From positions 1 through 64,000 of the forward strand of contig JAGWHF010000011.1 in the NCBI GenBank assembly GCA_028866895.1: DNA of 64,000 nt. Reading direction: 5' to 3'. The DNA comes from Nitrososphaerota archaeon (GTDB lineage Archaea; Thermoproteota; Nitrososphaeria; Nitrososphaerales; Nitrosopumilaceae). A program made the translations under genes and the position numbers. Under the pieces are notes generated by a model that did not search any database, was not told the origin of the DNA, and was given only the letters and a program-made list of their open reading frames with translations. Shown piece after piece: positions 56,468-64,000 of this stretch; the stretch's first letter is position 1; the number at the start of each line of letters is the position of its first letter.

Positions 56468-58495
56468 TTGTTTGAGGCAATTGTCCTGCTGTTTCTAGGC
56501 GGGGCAGTACTGGCACTGGCATCAGGAAACCGGAGGTTTTCAGTGTATGCCATATACCTCCCCCCGATGGCCGGGTCCGCCCTTGCAGTTCTTTTCTCGG
56601 TTGCTGTCATTACTGGAAGGCCGTTTTCGTGGGCGGCTCAGGGAGTGGTGCCGTTCTTTCACCTTGAGATCTTTGTTGACGGGATATCCGCATTTTTCAT
56701 GCTGATGATTGGCATCATCACTTTTGCAGTCTCGCTCTATTCCATCGGATATTCAAGGGAATACCAGGAAGCAAGGAGGGTTCAGGCCTTTGGCTTTCTC
56801 TTCAATGTCTTTGTCGCATCAATGTTCCTTGTAGTATCGTCAAACAACGGCTTCTTCTTCCTTGTGTTCTGGGAACTGATGTCCCTTGCATCCTTCTTCC
56901 TGGTAATATACAATCACGAACGGGAGGAGAACATCAGGTCGGGAATGACCTATCTTGTCATGACCCATATTGGGACTGCCTTTATCTTCGTCTCGTTTCT
57001 TATCGGGTATCTCCAGACCGGAAGCCTCAGTTTCGACTCAATGAGGGGCTCGTCAACCTCCTTTCCCTTTTTGGCAAAAAACCTCATCTTCGTATTCGCG
57101 TTTGTCGGGTTTGGAACAAAGGCGGGGATCGTCCCGTTGCATACGTGGCTGCCAAGGGCGCATCCGGCTGCCCCAAGCAATGTCTCGGCCCTAATGTCTG
57201 CAGTGATGATTAAGATGGGAATTTACGGGCTGGTGCGCACCTTGTTTGGCCTTGCAGGCCTTGGCGCCTCGCCGGAATACGCCTGGTGGGGCGTGCTCTT
57301 GATTGTTGCGGGGTCCGCATCCGCGCTGGTCGGCGTGCTGTATGCCGTCGTTGAGCGGGACATCAAGCGCGCCCTTGCATACTCTAGCATAGAAAACACC
57401 GGGATAATCCTCATCGGCCTCGGGCTTTCAGTTGTGTTTGCCTCATACCACCTGGTAGCCCTCTCGGCACTGGCCCTTGTTGCAAGCATGATGCATGCAG
57501 TCAACCATTCATTTTTCAAGGGACTGCTCTTCATGGGTGCTGGTTCTGTCGTTCACGCAACGCGCACAGGGGACCTGGAAAGGCTGGGAGGCCTTGTCAG
57601 GCTGATGCCCTGGACCTCGCTTTTGTTCCTGGTAGGTGCAGTCTCAATTTCCGGCCTGCCGCCGTCCAACGGGTTTGTAAGCGAGTGGCTTGTGCTGCAG
57701 GCGCTGCTTTCAAGCTCGCAGATCCCGTCCACAATACTGCAAATCTCCATCGCGTTTGCGAGCCTGCCGCTTGCATTGACAATAGGAATGGCTGCCGCGA
57801 CGTTTGTCAGGCTGTTTGCAATGACGTTTCTCTCGAAGGCAAGAAGCAAGCTTGCCCTAAACGTGGGCGAGGTGCCGCGTACCATGATCGCAGGCATGGC
57901 GATACTTGCATCTGCCTGCCTATTTCTTGGAATACTGCCGTCGCTTGGAATCTCCCTTTCGGCCTCGGCGTTTCACCTGCAATACATTCCACCTGGCCCG
58001 TTTGATGCAGTCTCGCTGCAGAACGCCAGCGGGAGGAGTTTTGCAGGCCTTTCCATGCCTGTTGTGGCAATCATGCTGTCATGCATGGCCCTTGCCTCCC
58101 TCGGCTTTGTTCGCGTAATGGGCGGAAGGACCTCGAGGACTGCAGGCGGCACGTGGGATTGCGGATTTGGAGGCCTGGATGAGCGGATGGAATATACCGC
58201 GACATCACTCTCGCAGCCCATACGCGCAGTCTTCAAGACGCTTTTCAGGCCGCATAGCGAGTCTGACAGGGAGCCTTATGAGCAGGCAAATCCCTATCTT
58301 GTAAGGTCGGTAAGATTCAACTCCTCCACGAGGAACATCTTTGAGGAGAACCTCTACAATCCCCTGGTCTCCTCGACGCTTCTTGTCCTTGACAAGATGC
58401 GGAAGATCCAGACGGGAAAGATAAACTCGTACCTCCTTTACATCATGATAACGATAATCCTGCTCCTGCTGTTCGTGAGGTTGAGCCATGCTTAG
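56468..58495 (+). CDS. hyfB: Hydrogenase-4 subunit B-like proton-pumping protein
   Basis: A 675-residue NuoL/MrpA-type antiporter-like subunit from TTG 56468, with about 15-16 membrane helices. The conserved pump residues appear in FFLVFWELMSLASFFLVI (Glu of TM5), GFGTKAGIVPLHTWLPRAH (Lys of TM7 and the histidine loop) and SIENTGIILIGLGL (TM10 region). First gene of the six-gene operon. The next start overlaps its end by 8 nt. In Hyf/Ehr complexes it conducts H+ or Na+ coupled to electron transfer. Confidence 0.9.
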   Translation: MFEAIVLLFLGGAVLALASGNRRFSVYAIYLPPMAGSALAVLFSVAVITGRPFSWAAQGVVPFFHLEIFVDGISAFFMLMIGIITFAVSLYSIGYSREYQEARRVQAFGFLFNVFVASMFLVVSSNNGFFFLVFWELMSLASFFLVIYNHEREENIRSGMTYLVMTHIGTAFIFVSFLIGYLQTGSLSFDSMRGSSTSFPFLAKNLIFVFAFVGFGTKAGIVPLHTWLPRAHPAAPSNVSALMSAVMIKMGIYGLVRTLFGLAGLGASPEYAWWGVLLIVAGSASALVGVLYAVVERDIKRALAYSSIENTGIILIGLGLSVVFASYHLVALSALALVASMMHAVNHSFFKGLLFMGAGSVVHATRTGDLERLGGLVRLMPWTSLLFLVGAVSISGLPPSNGFVSEWLVLQALLSSSQIPSTILQISIAFASLPLALTIGMAAATFVRLFAMTFLSKARSKLALNVGEVPRTMIAGMAILASACLFLGILPSLGISLSASAFHLQYIPPGPFDAVSLQNASGRSFAGLSMPVVAIMLSCMALASLGFVRVMGGRTSRTAGGTWDCGFGGLDERMEYTATSLSQPIRAVFKTLFRPHSESDREPYEQANPYLVRSVRFNSSTRNIFEENLYNPLVSSTLLVLDKMRKIQTGKINSYLLYIMITIILLLLFVRLSHA

Positions 58496-59429
58496 CATTT
58501 CCGATGTTGTAATTGGAATCCTCCAGGCTGCAGTCATCATGGCGCTCTCGCCACTTGTGACGGGAATAATGAGAAAGACAAAGGCAAGGACACAGAAGAG
58601 GGCGGGTGCCGGCGTCCTGCAGCCTTATTATGACATTGCAAAGCTCCTGCGCAAGGACGAGGTCGTGTCTGACCAGAGCTCCTGGATCTTCAGGGTCTCG
58701 CCGTGGATTAATTTCGTCGCAATCGGGACTGCCGCCTTTTTCATACCTGTATTTCTTGCCTATTCGCCGTTCGGACTGGCGGGCGACCTGCTTCTGGTAA
58801 TCGGGCTTTTTGCACTGGCAAGGTTCTTTACAATGCTTGCAGGGCTTGACGTCTCAAGCTCATTTGGAGGCCTTGGAAGCTCAAGGGAGATGATGCTCTC
58901 ATCACTGCTCGAGCCTGCAGCATTTCTTGCAGTATTTGTAGTGGCAGTCACGTACGGGGGGACAAACATCAGCACGATAACTGAGGCCGCGTCAGGCTCC
59001 GCCCTCCTGCCGCACCCGCAGCTCATCTTTGCTGCTATTGCCATGTTTGTTGTCATGCTTGGCGAGACGGGGCGGCTGCCCTTTGACAACCCTGCAACAC
59101 ACCTTGAGCTTACGATGGTGCACGAGGCAATGGCGCTCGAATATTCGGGAAAAAGCCTGGCGCTTGTGGAATGGTCCCAGTCGATAAAGCAGCTCATACT
59201 ATTTGCACTAATTGTAGACATGTTCGTGCCGTGGGCAATACCACAGTATCCGGGGCCAATGGCAGTCGGCCTCGGCCTGTCCGCATTTGTCGTCAAGGTC
59301 GCGGTCCTTGCAGCGGGAGTGGCATTCCTCGAGTCCTCCGTGGCAAAGTGGCGGCTGTTCAGGCTTCCTGACCTTGTCTCAGTAGCAATTGCAAGCTCGA
59401 TGATAGGGCTGGTCTTTTATTATCTCTAG
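58488..59429 (+). CDS. hyfC: Hydrogenase-4 subunit C-like (NuoH/HycD-like) membrane subunit
   Basis: A 313-residue NuoH homologue with about eight membrane helices. The family signatures RAGAGVLQPYYDIAKLLRKD, GSSREMMLSSLLEPA and ETGRLPFDNPATHLELTMVH are intact; acidic residues in the first loop and the E/D-rich motif normally line the quinone or ferredoxin-coupled channel. It joins the membrane arm to the peripheral arm. Coupled to hyfB by overlap and followed directly by hyfE. Confidence 0.93.
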   Translation: MLSISDVVIGILQAAVIMALSPLVTGIMRKTKARTQKRAGAGVLQPYYDIAKLLRKDEVVSDQSSWIFRVSPWINFVAIGTAAFFIPVFLAYSPFGLAGDLLLVIGLFALARFFTMLAGLDVSSSFGGLGSSREMMLSSLLEPAAFLAVFVVAVTYGGTNISTITEAASGSALLPHPQLIFAAIAMFVVMLGETGRLPFDNPATHLELTMVHEAMALEYSGKSLALVEWSQSIKQLILFALIVDMFVPWAIPQYPGPMAVGLGLSAFVVKVAVLAAGVAFLESSVAKWRLFRLPDLVSVAIASSMIGLVFYYL

Positions 59430-60104
59430 GTGGATGCCATGGAACAGATTCAAGCCGGTCTTATGGAAATTTCAGGCGCGGTACTCCTTATTGCTACATT
59501 TGGAGTAATTGCAAGGCGCGGTTTTACGGACTGGCTTGACGCCTACAGGCTGCAGTCGGTCGTGCTTGCCGGGGTGGCTGCAATCACGGCGTATGTGACG
59601 GGAATCTGGGAGATTTACATTGCGGCGATTCTTACCCTTGGAATAAAATCAATCGCGATCCCAAAGGTCCTGGCACATGTAACAGGCCGGCTTGGGATGG
59701 AATACAAGACCGAGACAAACCCGTACCTAAGCCTCCGGGCCTCGATAATGGTCTCGGCCCTGCTTGTGGCGCTCGCGTATTTTCTCGTCCAGCAGCTGCC
59801 TTTCAGGACAGACACGGTGGCGGGCATTTATCTTCCTGTATCCCTGGCGCAATTCTTCCTGGGACTGCTTGCACTGGTAAACAGGAGGACCGCGCTAAGC
59901 CAGGTCGTCGGCCTGCTGGTAATTGAGAACGGGCTCTTCCTGTTCACCCTGTCGCTGACCCACGGCGTCTCGCTGATAATAGAGATGGGCATATTTGCCG
60001 ACATCCTGGTCGGCATAGTGATATCGTCAATCCTGCTTTTCAGGATGAGCAGGACATTTGACAGCCTTGACGTGGGCAACCTAGAGAACCTGAGGGATGA
60101 CTAG
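59430..60104 (+). CDS. hyfE: Hydrogenase-4 subunit E-like membrane subunit
   Basis: A 224-residue HyfE/NuoK-related protein from GTG 59430 (ATG 59439 also possible). It has about seven helices: ISGAVLLIATFGVIARRG, VLAGVAAITAYVTGIW, ASIMVSALLVALAYFLVQ and a late VVGLLVIENGLFLFTLSLTH with GIFADILVGIVISSILLF, the NuoK-like part. It has a Glu in the IENG helix. It lies between hyfC and hyfF with a 1-nt overlap into the latter's GTG. Confidence 0.88.
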   Translation: MDAMEQIQAGLMEISGAVLLIATFGVIARRGFTDWLDAYRLQSVVLAGVAAITAYVTGIWEIYIAAILTLGIKSIAIPKVLAHVTGRLGMEYKTETNPYLSLRASIMVSALLVALAYFLVQQLPFRTDTVAGIYLPVSLAQFFLGLLALVNRRTALSQVVGLLVIENGLFLFTLSLTHGVSLIIEMGIFADILVGIVISSILLFRMSRTFDSLDVGNLENLRDD

Positions 60105-61597
60105 TGGGATTTTCATCGTCTGACATTACGGTCCTCCTGCTTGTACTGACCCCGCTGGCAGGCGGCATCCTGGTCACCCTTGCCAGAAGGAAGAGCCTTG
60201 CAGAACTGATTACAATATCCTCGGCATCACTCGTGCTGGTGCAGGTATTCCTCATCCTGTCAGAGGTGGCGGTAAAAAAAACGCTTACCGCGTTTGGAAA
60301 CTCATTCTACATAGACTCGTTCAGCGCAGTCATATTGCTACCAATATCGCTTGTGGGATTTGTATCAGTTTTGTATTCGAAAAACTACATGGGCCGCCAG
60401 TACGACATGGGGCTTGTTGACGACAGGCACATAGTACGGTACTACCAGGGGCTTAATGCGTTCCTGCTGTCGATGCTTGTAGTGCCGATCACAAACAACA
60501 TGGGTGTAATGTGGGTCACGGTGGAGGCAACCACGCTGGTATCGGTCCTCCTGATAATGCTCTACTTCAAGGAAAATGCGATAGAGGCTGCATGGAAGTA
60601 CCTCATAATTGCGACGGTCGGGCTGTCATTTGCGCTTGTAGGGACGGTCTTTTTCTATTATGCCAGCATCAATTCCGGCGCGACGGGGGACGCTATGGAC
60701 TGGACGGGAATGGTGCAAAACTCAAAGTCGTTCAACCCGGCCCTGGTCATGATCGCCTTTGTCTTTATCGTCGTGGGATATGGGACCAAGGCAGGCCTGG
60801 CCCCGATGCACACCTGGCTGCCTGATGCGCACAGCGAGGCGCCGACGCCGGTGAGCGCACTGCTCTCGGGCGTCCTGTTGAACTGCGCCCTGTACGGGAT
60901 AATCAGGTTCCGGATTGTTACAAGCGGGGCCATAGGGAAATCGTTTCCAGACGAGCTCCTGGTAATTCTTGCAGTCGTATCGATAGGAATCGCCGCAGCT
61001 TCGATCTACTTCCAGAAGGACATGAAGAGGATGCTTGCATATTCCAGCGTAGAACACATGGGGCTGGTATCCCTTGGAATCGGGTTTGGGGGGCTGGTTG
61101 GGATCTACGGGGCGGTACTTCAGATAATCAACCACGCGATAGCCAAGCCCCTGATGTTCTTTGCAAGCGGGACCATCAGCCAAAGGTACGAGACAAAGGC
61201 AATGTCCAAGGTAAGGGGGATAATCAAGGTGATGCCGGTTACCGGCGCATTATTTCTGATTGGGGGGTTTGCCCTGGTGGGAATGCCCCCATTCAACATC
61301 TTCCTGAGCGAGTTTCTGGTGTTAAGTGCGGGTTTTCAGGGCGGGCAGTTTGTCGCGGTATCAATCGTTATTGTCTTTCTTGCCGTGACGTTTGCCGCGT
61401 TCCTGAGGCACCTGATAGGGATGGTCTTTGGGAATCCCGCGGCCGGGATGGAAAGGGAGGAGATGGGAAGGCTTGCGATAATACCGATGGCGATACTGGG
61501 CCTGCTTGTAATCCTGTTTGGATTTTACATCCCGGGCCAGCTGCAGGCGCTCATACACGACACTTCTGTCATAATCAACGGGGGAGGGTTTGCGTGA
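60104..61597 (+). CDS. hyfF: Hydrogenase-4 subunit F-like proton-pumping protein
   Basis: A 497-residue NuoN/NuoM-type antiporter subunit from GTG 60104, the second one in the operon. Conserved: TVEATTLVSVLLI (TM5 Glu), YGTKAGLAPMHTWLPDAHSEAP (TM7 Lys and histidines), MKRMLAYSSVEHMGLVSLG and INHAIAKPLMFFASG. About 14 helices. Two pump subunits per complex fit the Hyf/Ehr type, as opposed to the smaller Ech or Mbh. Its stop overlaps the hyfG start (GTGA). Confidence 0.92.
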   Translation: MGFSSSDITVLLLVLTPLAGGILVTLARRKSLAELITISSASLVLVQVFLILSEVAVKKTLTAFGNSFYIDSFSAVILLPISLVGFVSVLYSKNYMGRQYDMGLVDDRHIVRYYQGLNAFLLSMLVVPITNNMGVMWVTVEATTLVSVLLIMLYFKENAIEAAWKYLIIATVGLSFALVGTVFFYYASINSGATGDAMDWTGMVQNSKSFNPALVMIAFVFIVVGYGTKAGLAPMHTWLPDAHSEAPTPVSALLSGVLLNCALYGIIRFRIVTSGAIGKSFPDELLVILAVVSIGIAAASIYFQKDMKRMLAYSSVEHMGLVSLGIGFGGLVGIYGAVLQIINHAIAKPLMFFASGTISQRYETKAMSKVRGIIKVMPVTGALFLIGGFALVGMPPFNIFLSEFLVLSAGFQGGQFVAVSIVIVFLAVTFAAFLRHLIGMVFGNPAAGMEREEMGRLAIIPMAILGLLVILFGFYIPGQLQALIHDTSVIINGGGFA

Positions 61598-63213
61598 ATA
61601 GGCAGGGCCTTGAGGGATATGCAGGCGGGATGGAGGCAAGGTTTCCAGGCAGGATAAGGAGGGTGGGGTACAACCACAACGAGATTCATTTCCACCTTGA
61701 GGACCCAAGGGACGCGCCCGGTATCTGCGGCCACGTGCATGCATCCATGAAGGCCAGGCTTGCAACAGTTGTCTGCACCGACGAGAGGAGGCACGGCAAC
61801 GGATTTGTCATACGGTATGTCTTTGAAAAGGAGGGCGAGGACGCCTTCATATTTATCATAGTACCATTGGGCCACGGAAATTCCTTCCCGAGCATAATTT
61901 TGCATGTGCCGGGTGCATCCCTCTACGAGCGCGAGATAAGGGACATGTTCGGCCTTGTACCGGCCGGAAATCCGGACACAAGGCCGCTTGTCTTGCACGA
62001 GCACTGGCCGGGGGACGCATATCCGCTGAGAAAGGATTTCAGGCTGGGGACAAAGGCCGGAAGGAGGGAGGGGGTATATCCATTCCTCCGGGTAGAGGGG
62101 GACGGGATTTGCGAGATTCCGGTGGGGCCGGTACATGCGGGGATAATCGAGCCGGGACACTTTAGGTTCAGCGTGCTTGGCGAGAACATCATCAACCTTG
62201 AAACGAGGCTGTTTTACGCCCACAAGGGGATAGAAAAACTGGCCGAGTCGATGGCTCCAGAGGAGATAGTCCGGCTTGCGGAAAGAATCTCGGGCGACGA
62301 ATCGGTGGCAAACTCGACTGCATACTGCCAGGCCGTGGAAAAGATACTGGAAATACGTGTCCCGGAAAGGGCAAAAAAGATAAGGACGGTATTTGCGGAG
62401 CTTGAGAGGGCCTACAACCATGTGGGGACGCTGGGCGGGATGGCGACCGATGCGGGCTTTGCGTTTGGTGCGGCAAGGATGGGCATACTAAAGGAGAGGC
62501 TTATGTCGCTCAACGAGGCCCTCTGCGGAAGCCGCATACTTTTTGGGGTCAACAGGATTGGCGGAGTGGTACCGGACATCGGGCAGGAAAACAAAGAGCT
62601 GATTCTTGGAAGGATAGGCGTGATCTTGCGGGATTTTGACAAGGTGGCAGGCCTCCTGGGGTCAAAGTCCTCCTTTATGGACAGGCTGAAGGATGCTGGA
62701 AGGATTCCAAAAAAGGCGGCACGCGACCTTGGAATCGTCGGGGTGGCGGCAAGATGTGCGGGGATTGACCTTGACACGAGGCGCGATCATCCATATGCAG
62801 GTTACAACATTCGGAACGGGCGGACGCCGCAGGAGGTGGTCCGGGATCAGATCGAGATGGAAAAGCGTGCGGGGGACGCCATGGCAAGGTACGAGATCAG
62901 GATAAATGAGGTCAGGGACTCGTTTGGCATCATACTGGGCTTGCTTGACCTTGATGGTGACGGCCTGTGCGGGGAGGTGCCTGAAAGGATGGAGCCCTAC
63001 CAGTCGGCGCTTGGGTATGCCGAGTCCCACAGGGGGCAGACGCTCCACTGGGTCATGACTGGGGAAGACAACTCGATATTTCGATACAAGGTCAGGACCG
63101 CGTCGTTTTGCAACTGGCAGATAATGGGGCACTGCGTGTCAAGCGACATTGTGCCGGACTTTCCGCTGGTAAACAAGAGCCTTGACCTTTCTTACTCGGG
63201 GAATGACCTGTGA
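61594..63213 (+). CDS. hyfG: Large subunit of a hydrogenase-related complex, NiFe-ligand cysteines lost
   Basis: A 539-residue fusion of NuoC-like (1-150) and NuoD/large-subunit (160-539) parts, as in HycE/HyfG. In true NiFe enzymes the N-terminal motif reads RVCGICxxxHS; here it reads ERISGDESVANSTAYCQ near 229-245, so both cysteines are replaced (Ser and Glu). The C-terminal DPCxxC reads SLDLSYSGNDL near 529-539, so both are replaced again (Ser and Gly). All four Ni ligands are gone. It cannot be a NiFe hydrogenase and is best placed with energy-converting hydrogenase-related (Ehr) complexes, which retain the quinone/ion-pump architecture of complex I. Confidence 0.9.
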   Translation: MNRQGLEGYAGGMEARFPGRIRRVGYNHNEIHFHLEDPRDAPGICGHVHASMKARLATVVCTDERRHGNGFVIRYVFEKEGEDAFIFIIVPLGHGNSFPSIILHVPGASLYEREIRDMFGLVPAGNPDTRPLVLHEHWPGDAYPLRKDFRLGTKAGRREGVYPFLRVEGDGICEIPVGPVHAGIIEPGHFRFSVLGENIINLETRLFYAHKGIEKLAESMAPEEIVRLAERISGDESVANSTAYCQAVEKILEIRVPERAKKIRTVFAELERAYNHVGTLGGMATDAGFAFGAARMGILKERLMSLNEALCGSRILFGVNRIGGVVPDIGQENKELILGRIGVILRDFDKVAGLLGSKSSFMDRLKDAGRIPKKAARDLGIVGVAARCAGIDLDTRRDHPYAGYNIRNGRTPQEVVRDQIEMEKRAGDAMARYEIRINEVRDSFGIILGLLDLDGDGLCGEVPERMEPYQSALGYAESHRGQTLHWVMTGEDNSIFRYKVRTASFCNWQIMGHCVSSDIVPDFPLVNKSLDLSYSGNDL

Positions 63214-63803
63214 TGGGGGGATCAGGGGACATACTGGGCAATCGTCTGGAGGCAAGGGCAAAGGACGGGCTTGTGCGCTTTCCCTGCGGTGCCTGCCCGT
63301 CCGTGGCAGGGCGGTATGAGGAGATTGGCAGCGAACTGAGGGAAAAAATAGCAAAGATGTTTGGCCGCTCGCTTGCAATACGCGAGGTTGATGCAGGGTC
63401 GTGCAACGGGTGCGAGATCGAGATTTCCGCGCTCAACAATCCAGTATATGACATTGAAAGGTTTGGAATCAGGTTTGTGTCCTCGCCCAGGCATGCTGAC
63501 GTGCTGCTGGTTACCGGGCCCGTATCAAGGAACATGGAGGCTGCGCTGCGGCGCACCTATGAGGCTATTCCGTCACCCAAGATTGTTGTTGCCGTGGGCG
63601 CATGTGCAGCCGACGGGGGGATATTTGGCGATACGTATGCAACGGCGGGAGGGGTAGGCAGGGTGGTGCCTGCGGACGTTTACATTCCAGGATGCCCTCC
63701 GAGGCCGGAACTGCTGCTGCAGGGATTGCTGCTTGCCATCAACCGGTTAAGACAGGAACCTGGGGGGAGGGGGCAGGCATCCTCTGGGCTGGCACGCTCA
63801 TAG
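63210..63803 (+). CDS. hyfI: Small Fe-S subunit (NuoB/HyfI-like) of the hydrogenase-related complex
   Basis: A 197-residue NuoB-type subunit, GTG 63210 or ATG 63213. The proximal cluster ligands are intact: REVDAGSCNGCEIEI (CxxC near residue 68-71), VVAVGACAADGG and YIPGCPPRPE. An N-terminal CGACP pair near residue 26 could hold an extra metal. With the large subunit lacking NiFe, electrons would pass from this cluster to a quinone or another acceptor at the interface. No hyfH-type ferredoxin gene is in the operon, so the electron donor is unknown. Confidence 0.92.
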   Translation: MMGGSGDILGNRLEARAKDGLVRFPCGACPSVAGRYEEIGSELREKIAKMFGRSLAIREVDAGSCNGCEIEISALNNPVYDIERFGIRFVSSPRHADVLLVTGPVSRNMEAALRRTYEAIPSPKIVVAVGACAADGGIFGDTYATAGGVGRVVPADVYIPGCPPRPELLLQGLLLAINRLRQEPGGRGQASSGLARS

Positions 63804-63910
63804 GATTTCTTGCGCTGGTCTTCAGGCCAATCTAATGCTGCCAGCATGGGACATCAGGCCTTGCCAGCCCTGCTTGTGCAGGCATCCCATGATTTTTCCG
63901 GCCCGTCCTG

Positions 63911-64000
63911 ATGGAGACACGGCCGTCCAAAATCCGGCAGCTCCTGCAGGCCAACACCATCGCGCACATGAACGGTCGACATTTCAGAAGGCTTCCGGGC
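63911..64000 (+). CDS. Possible start of a gene cut by the window edge
   Basis: Open frame of 30 codons from ATG 63911 to the edge, reading METRPSKIRQLLQANTIAHM and on. Codon third positions are mostly G/C, as in neighbouring genes. A minus-strand frame 63854-64000 is also open. The plus frame looks better but the family cannot be told from so few residues. Confidence 0.35.
   Translation, partial: METRPSKIRQLLQANTIAHMNGRHFRRLPG

Noticed and set aside
56468-63803. Annotation as a group 4 NiFe hydrogenase
   Set aside because: The large subunit has neither of the two cysteine pairs that bind nickel; the complex is hydrogenase-related only.

Overview
The window reads as a chromosomal segment of a Nitrososphaeria-type archaeon (Thaumarchaeota / Nitrososphaerota). 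The basis is the gene set: both subunits of the archaeal family D DNA polymerase, Orc1/Cdc6, PCNA, Rpo11, TFS, geranylgeranylglyceryl phosphate synthase, VAT/Cdc48 and an archaeal TyrRS. It also has many secreted proteins and small zinc-ribbon proteins, frequent TTG/GTG starts, and a moderately GC-rich backbone. The exact lineage is inference; no rRNA, tRNA or amo gene is present to fix it.

Layout. 1-640 is an AT-rich accessory edge: the 3' end of an unknown gene, a strong hairpin, and a RelE/ParE-type toxin-antitoxin pair. 876-9932 is the replication region: PolD large subunit with GGGP synthase, three small DNA-binding genes, a replication origin (about 6840-7260) with origin recognition boxes, then cdc6 and the PolD small subunit. 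10011-25991 is core housekeeping: PAC2, a secreted cupredoxin-fold protein, CbiE, Hsp20, Cdc48, an AmmeMemoRadiSam-type radical SAM enzyme, a cyclase, a class V aminotransferase, parvulin, ferredoxin, a dual-specificity phosphatase, Rpo11, TFS and PCNA. 26503-31047 encodes one 1514-residue secreted multidomain protein ending in a seven-bladed propeller. 31509-41342 holds an arsenite methyltransferase, aspartate kinase, CbiH, an LLM oxidoreductase, TyrRS, a DegT aminotransferase, an MtrA-like protein and a dUTPase-like protein.

41386-43480 is an AT-rich mobile element. It has perfect 36-bp terminal inverted repeats and a perfect 8-bp target duplication, and no recognisable standard transposase. 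It carries a ribbon-helix-helix regulator with an 18-bp palindromic operator, two copies of a 56-bp structured repeat, a DUF3800-like (probable RNase H-fold) protein and a small protein. It inserted at the stop codon of a PfkB kinase gene, separating it from the dUTPase-like gene. This is the strongest candidate for something undescribed.

43481-51076 contains envelope and secreted proteins, cyclophilin and small conserved genes. 51439-56320 is a zone of very small genes: zinc ribbons, a two-cluster ferredoxin, and a gene interrupted by an in-frame TGA. 56468-63803 is a six-gene operon, hyfBCEFGI-like. Its large subunit has lost all four NiFe-ligand cysteines while the small subunit keeps its four Fe-S cysteines. 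It is therefore best read as an energy-converting-hydrogenase-related membrane complex (Ehr type), not a hydrogenase. Convergent gene pairs are packed very tightly throughout; five pairs share one CTAG as both stop codons.
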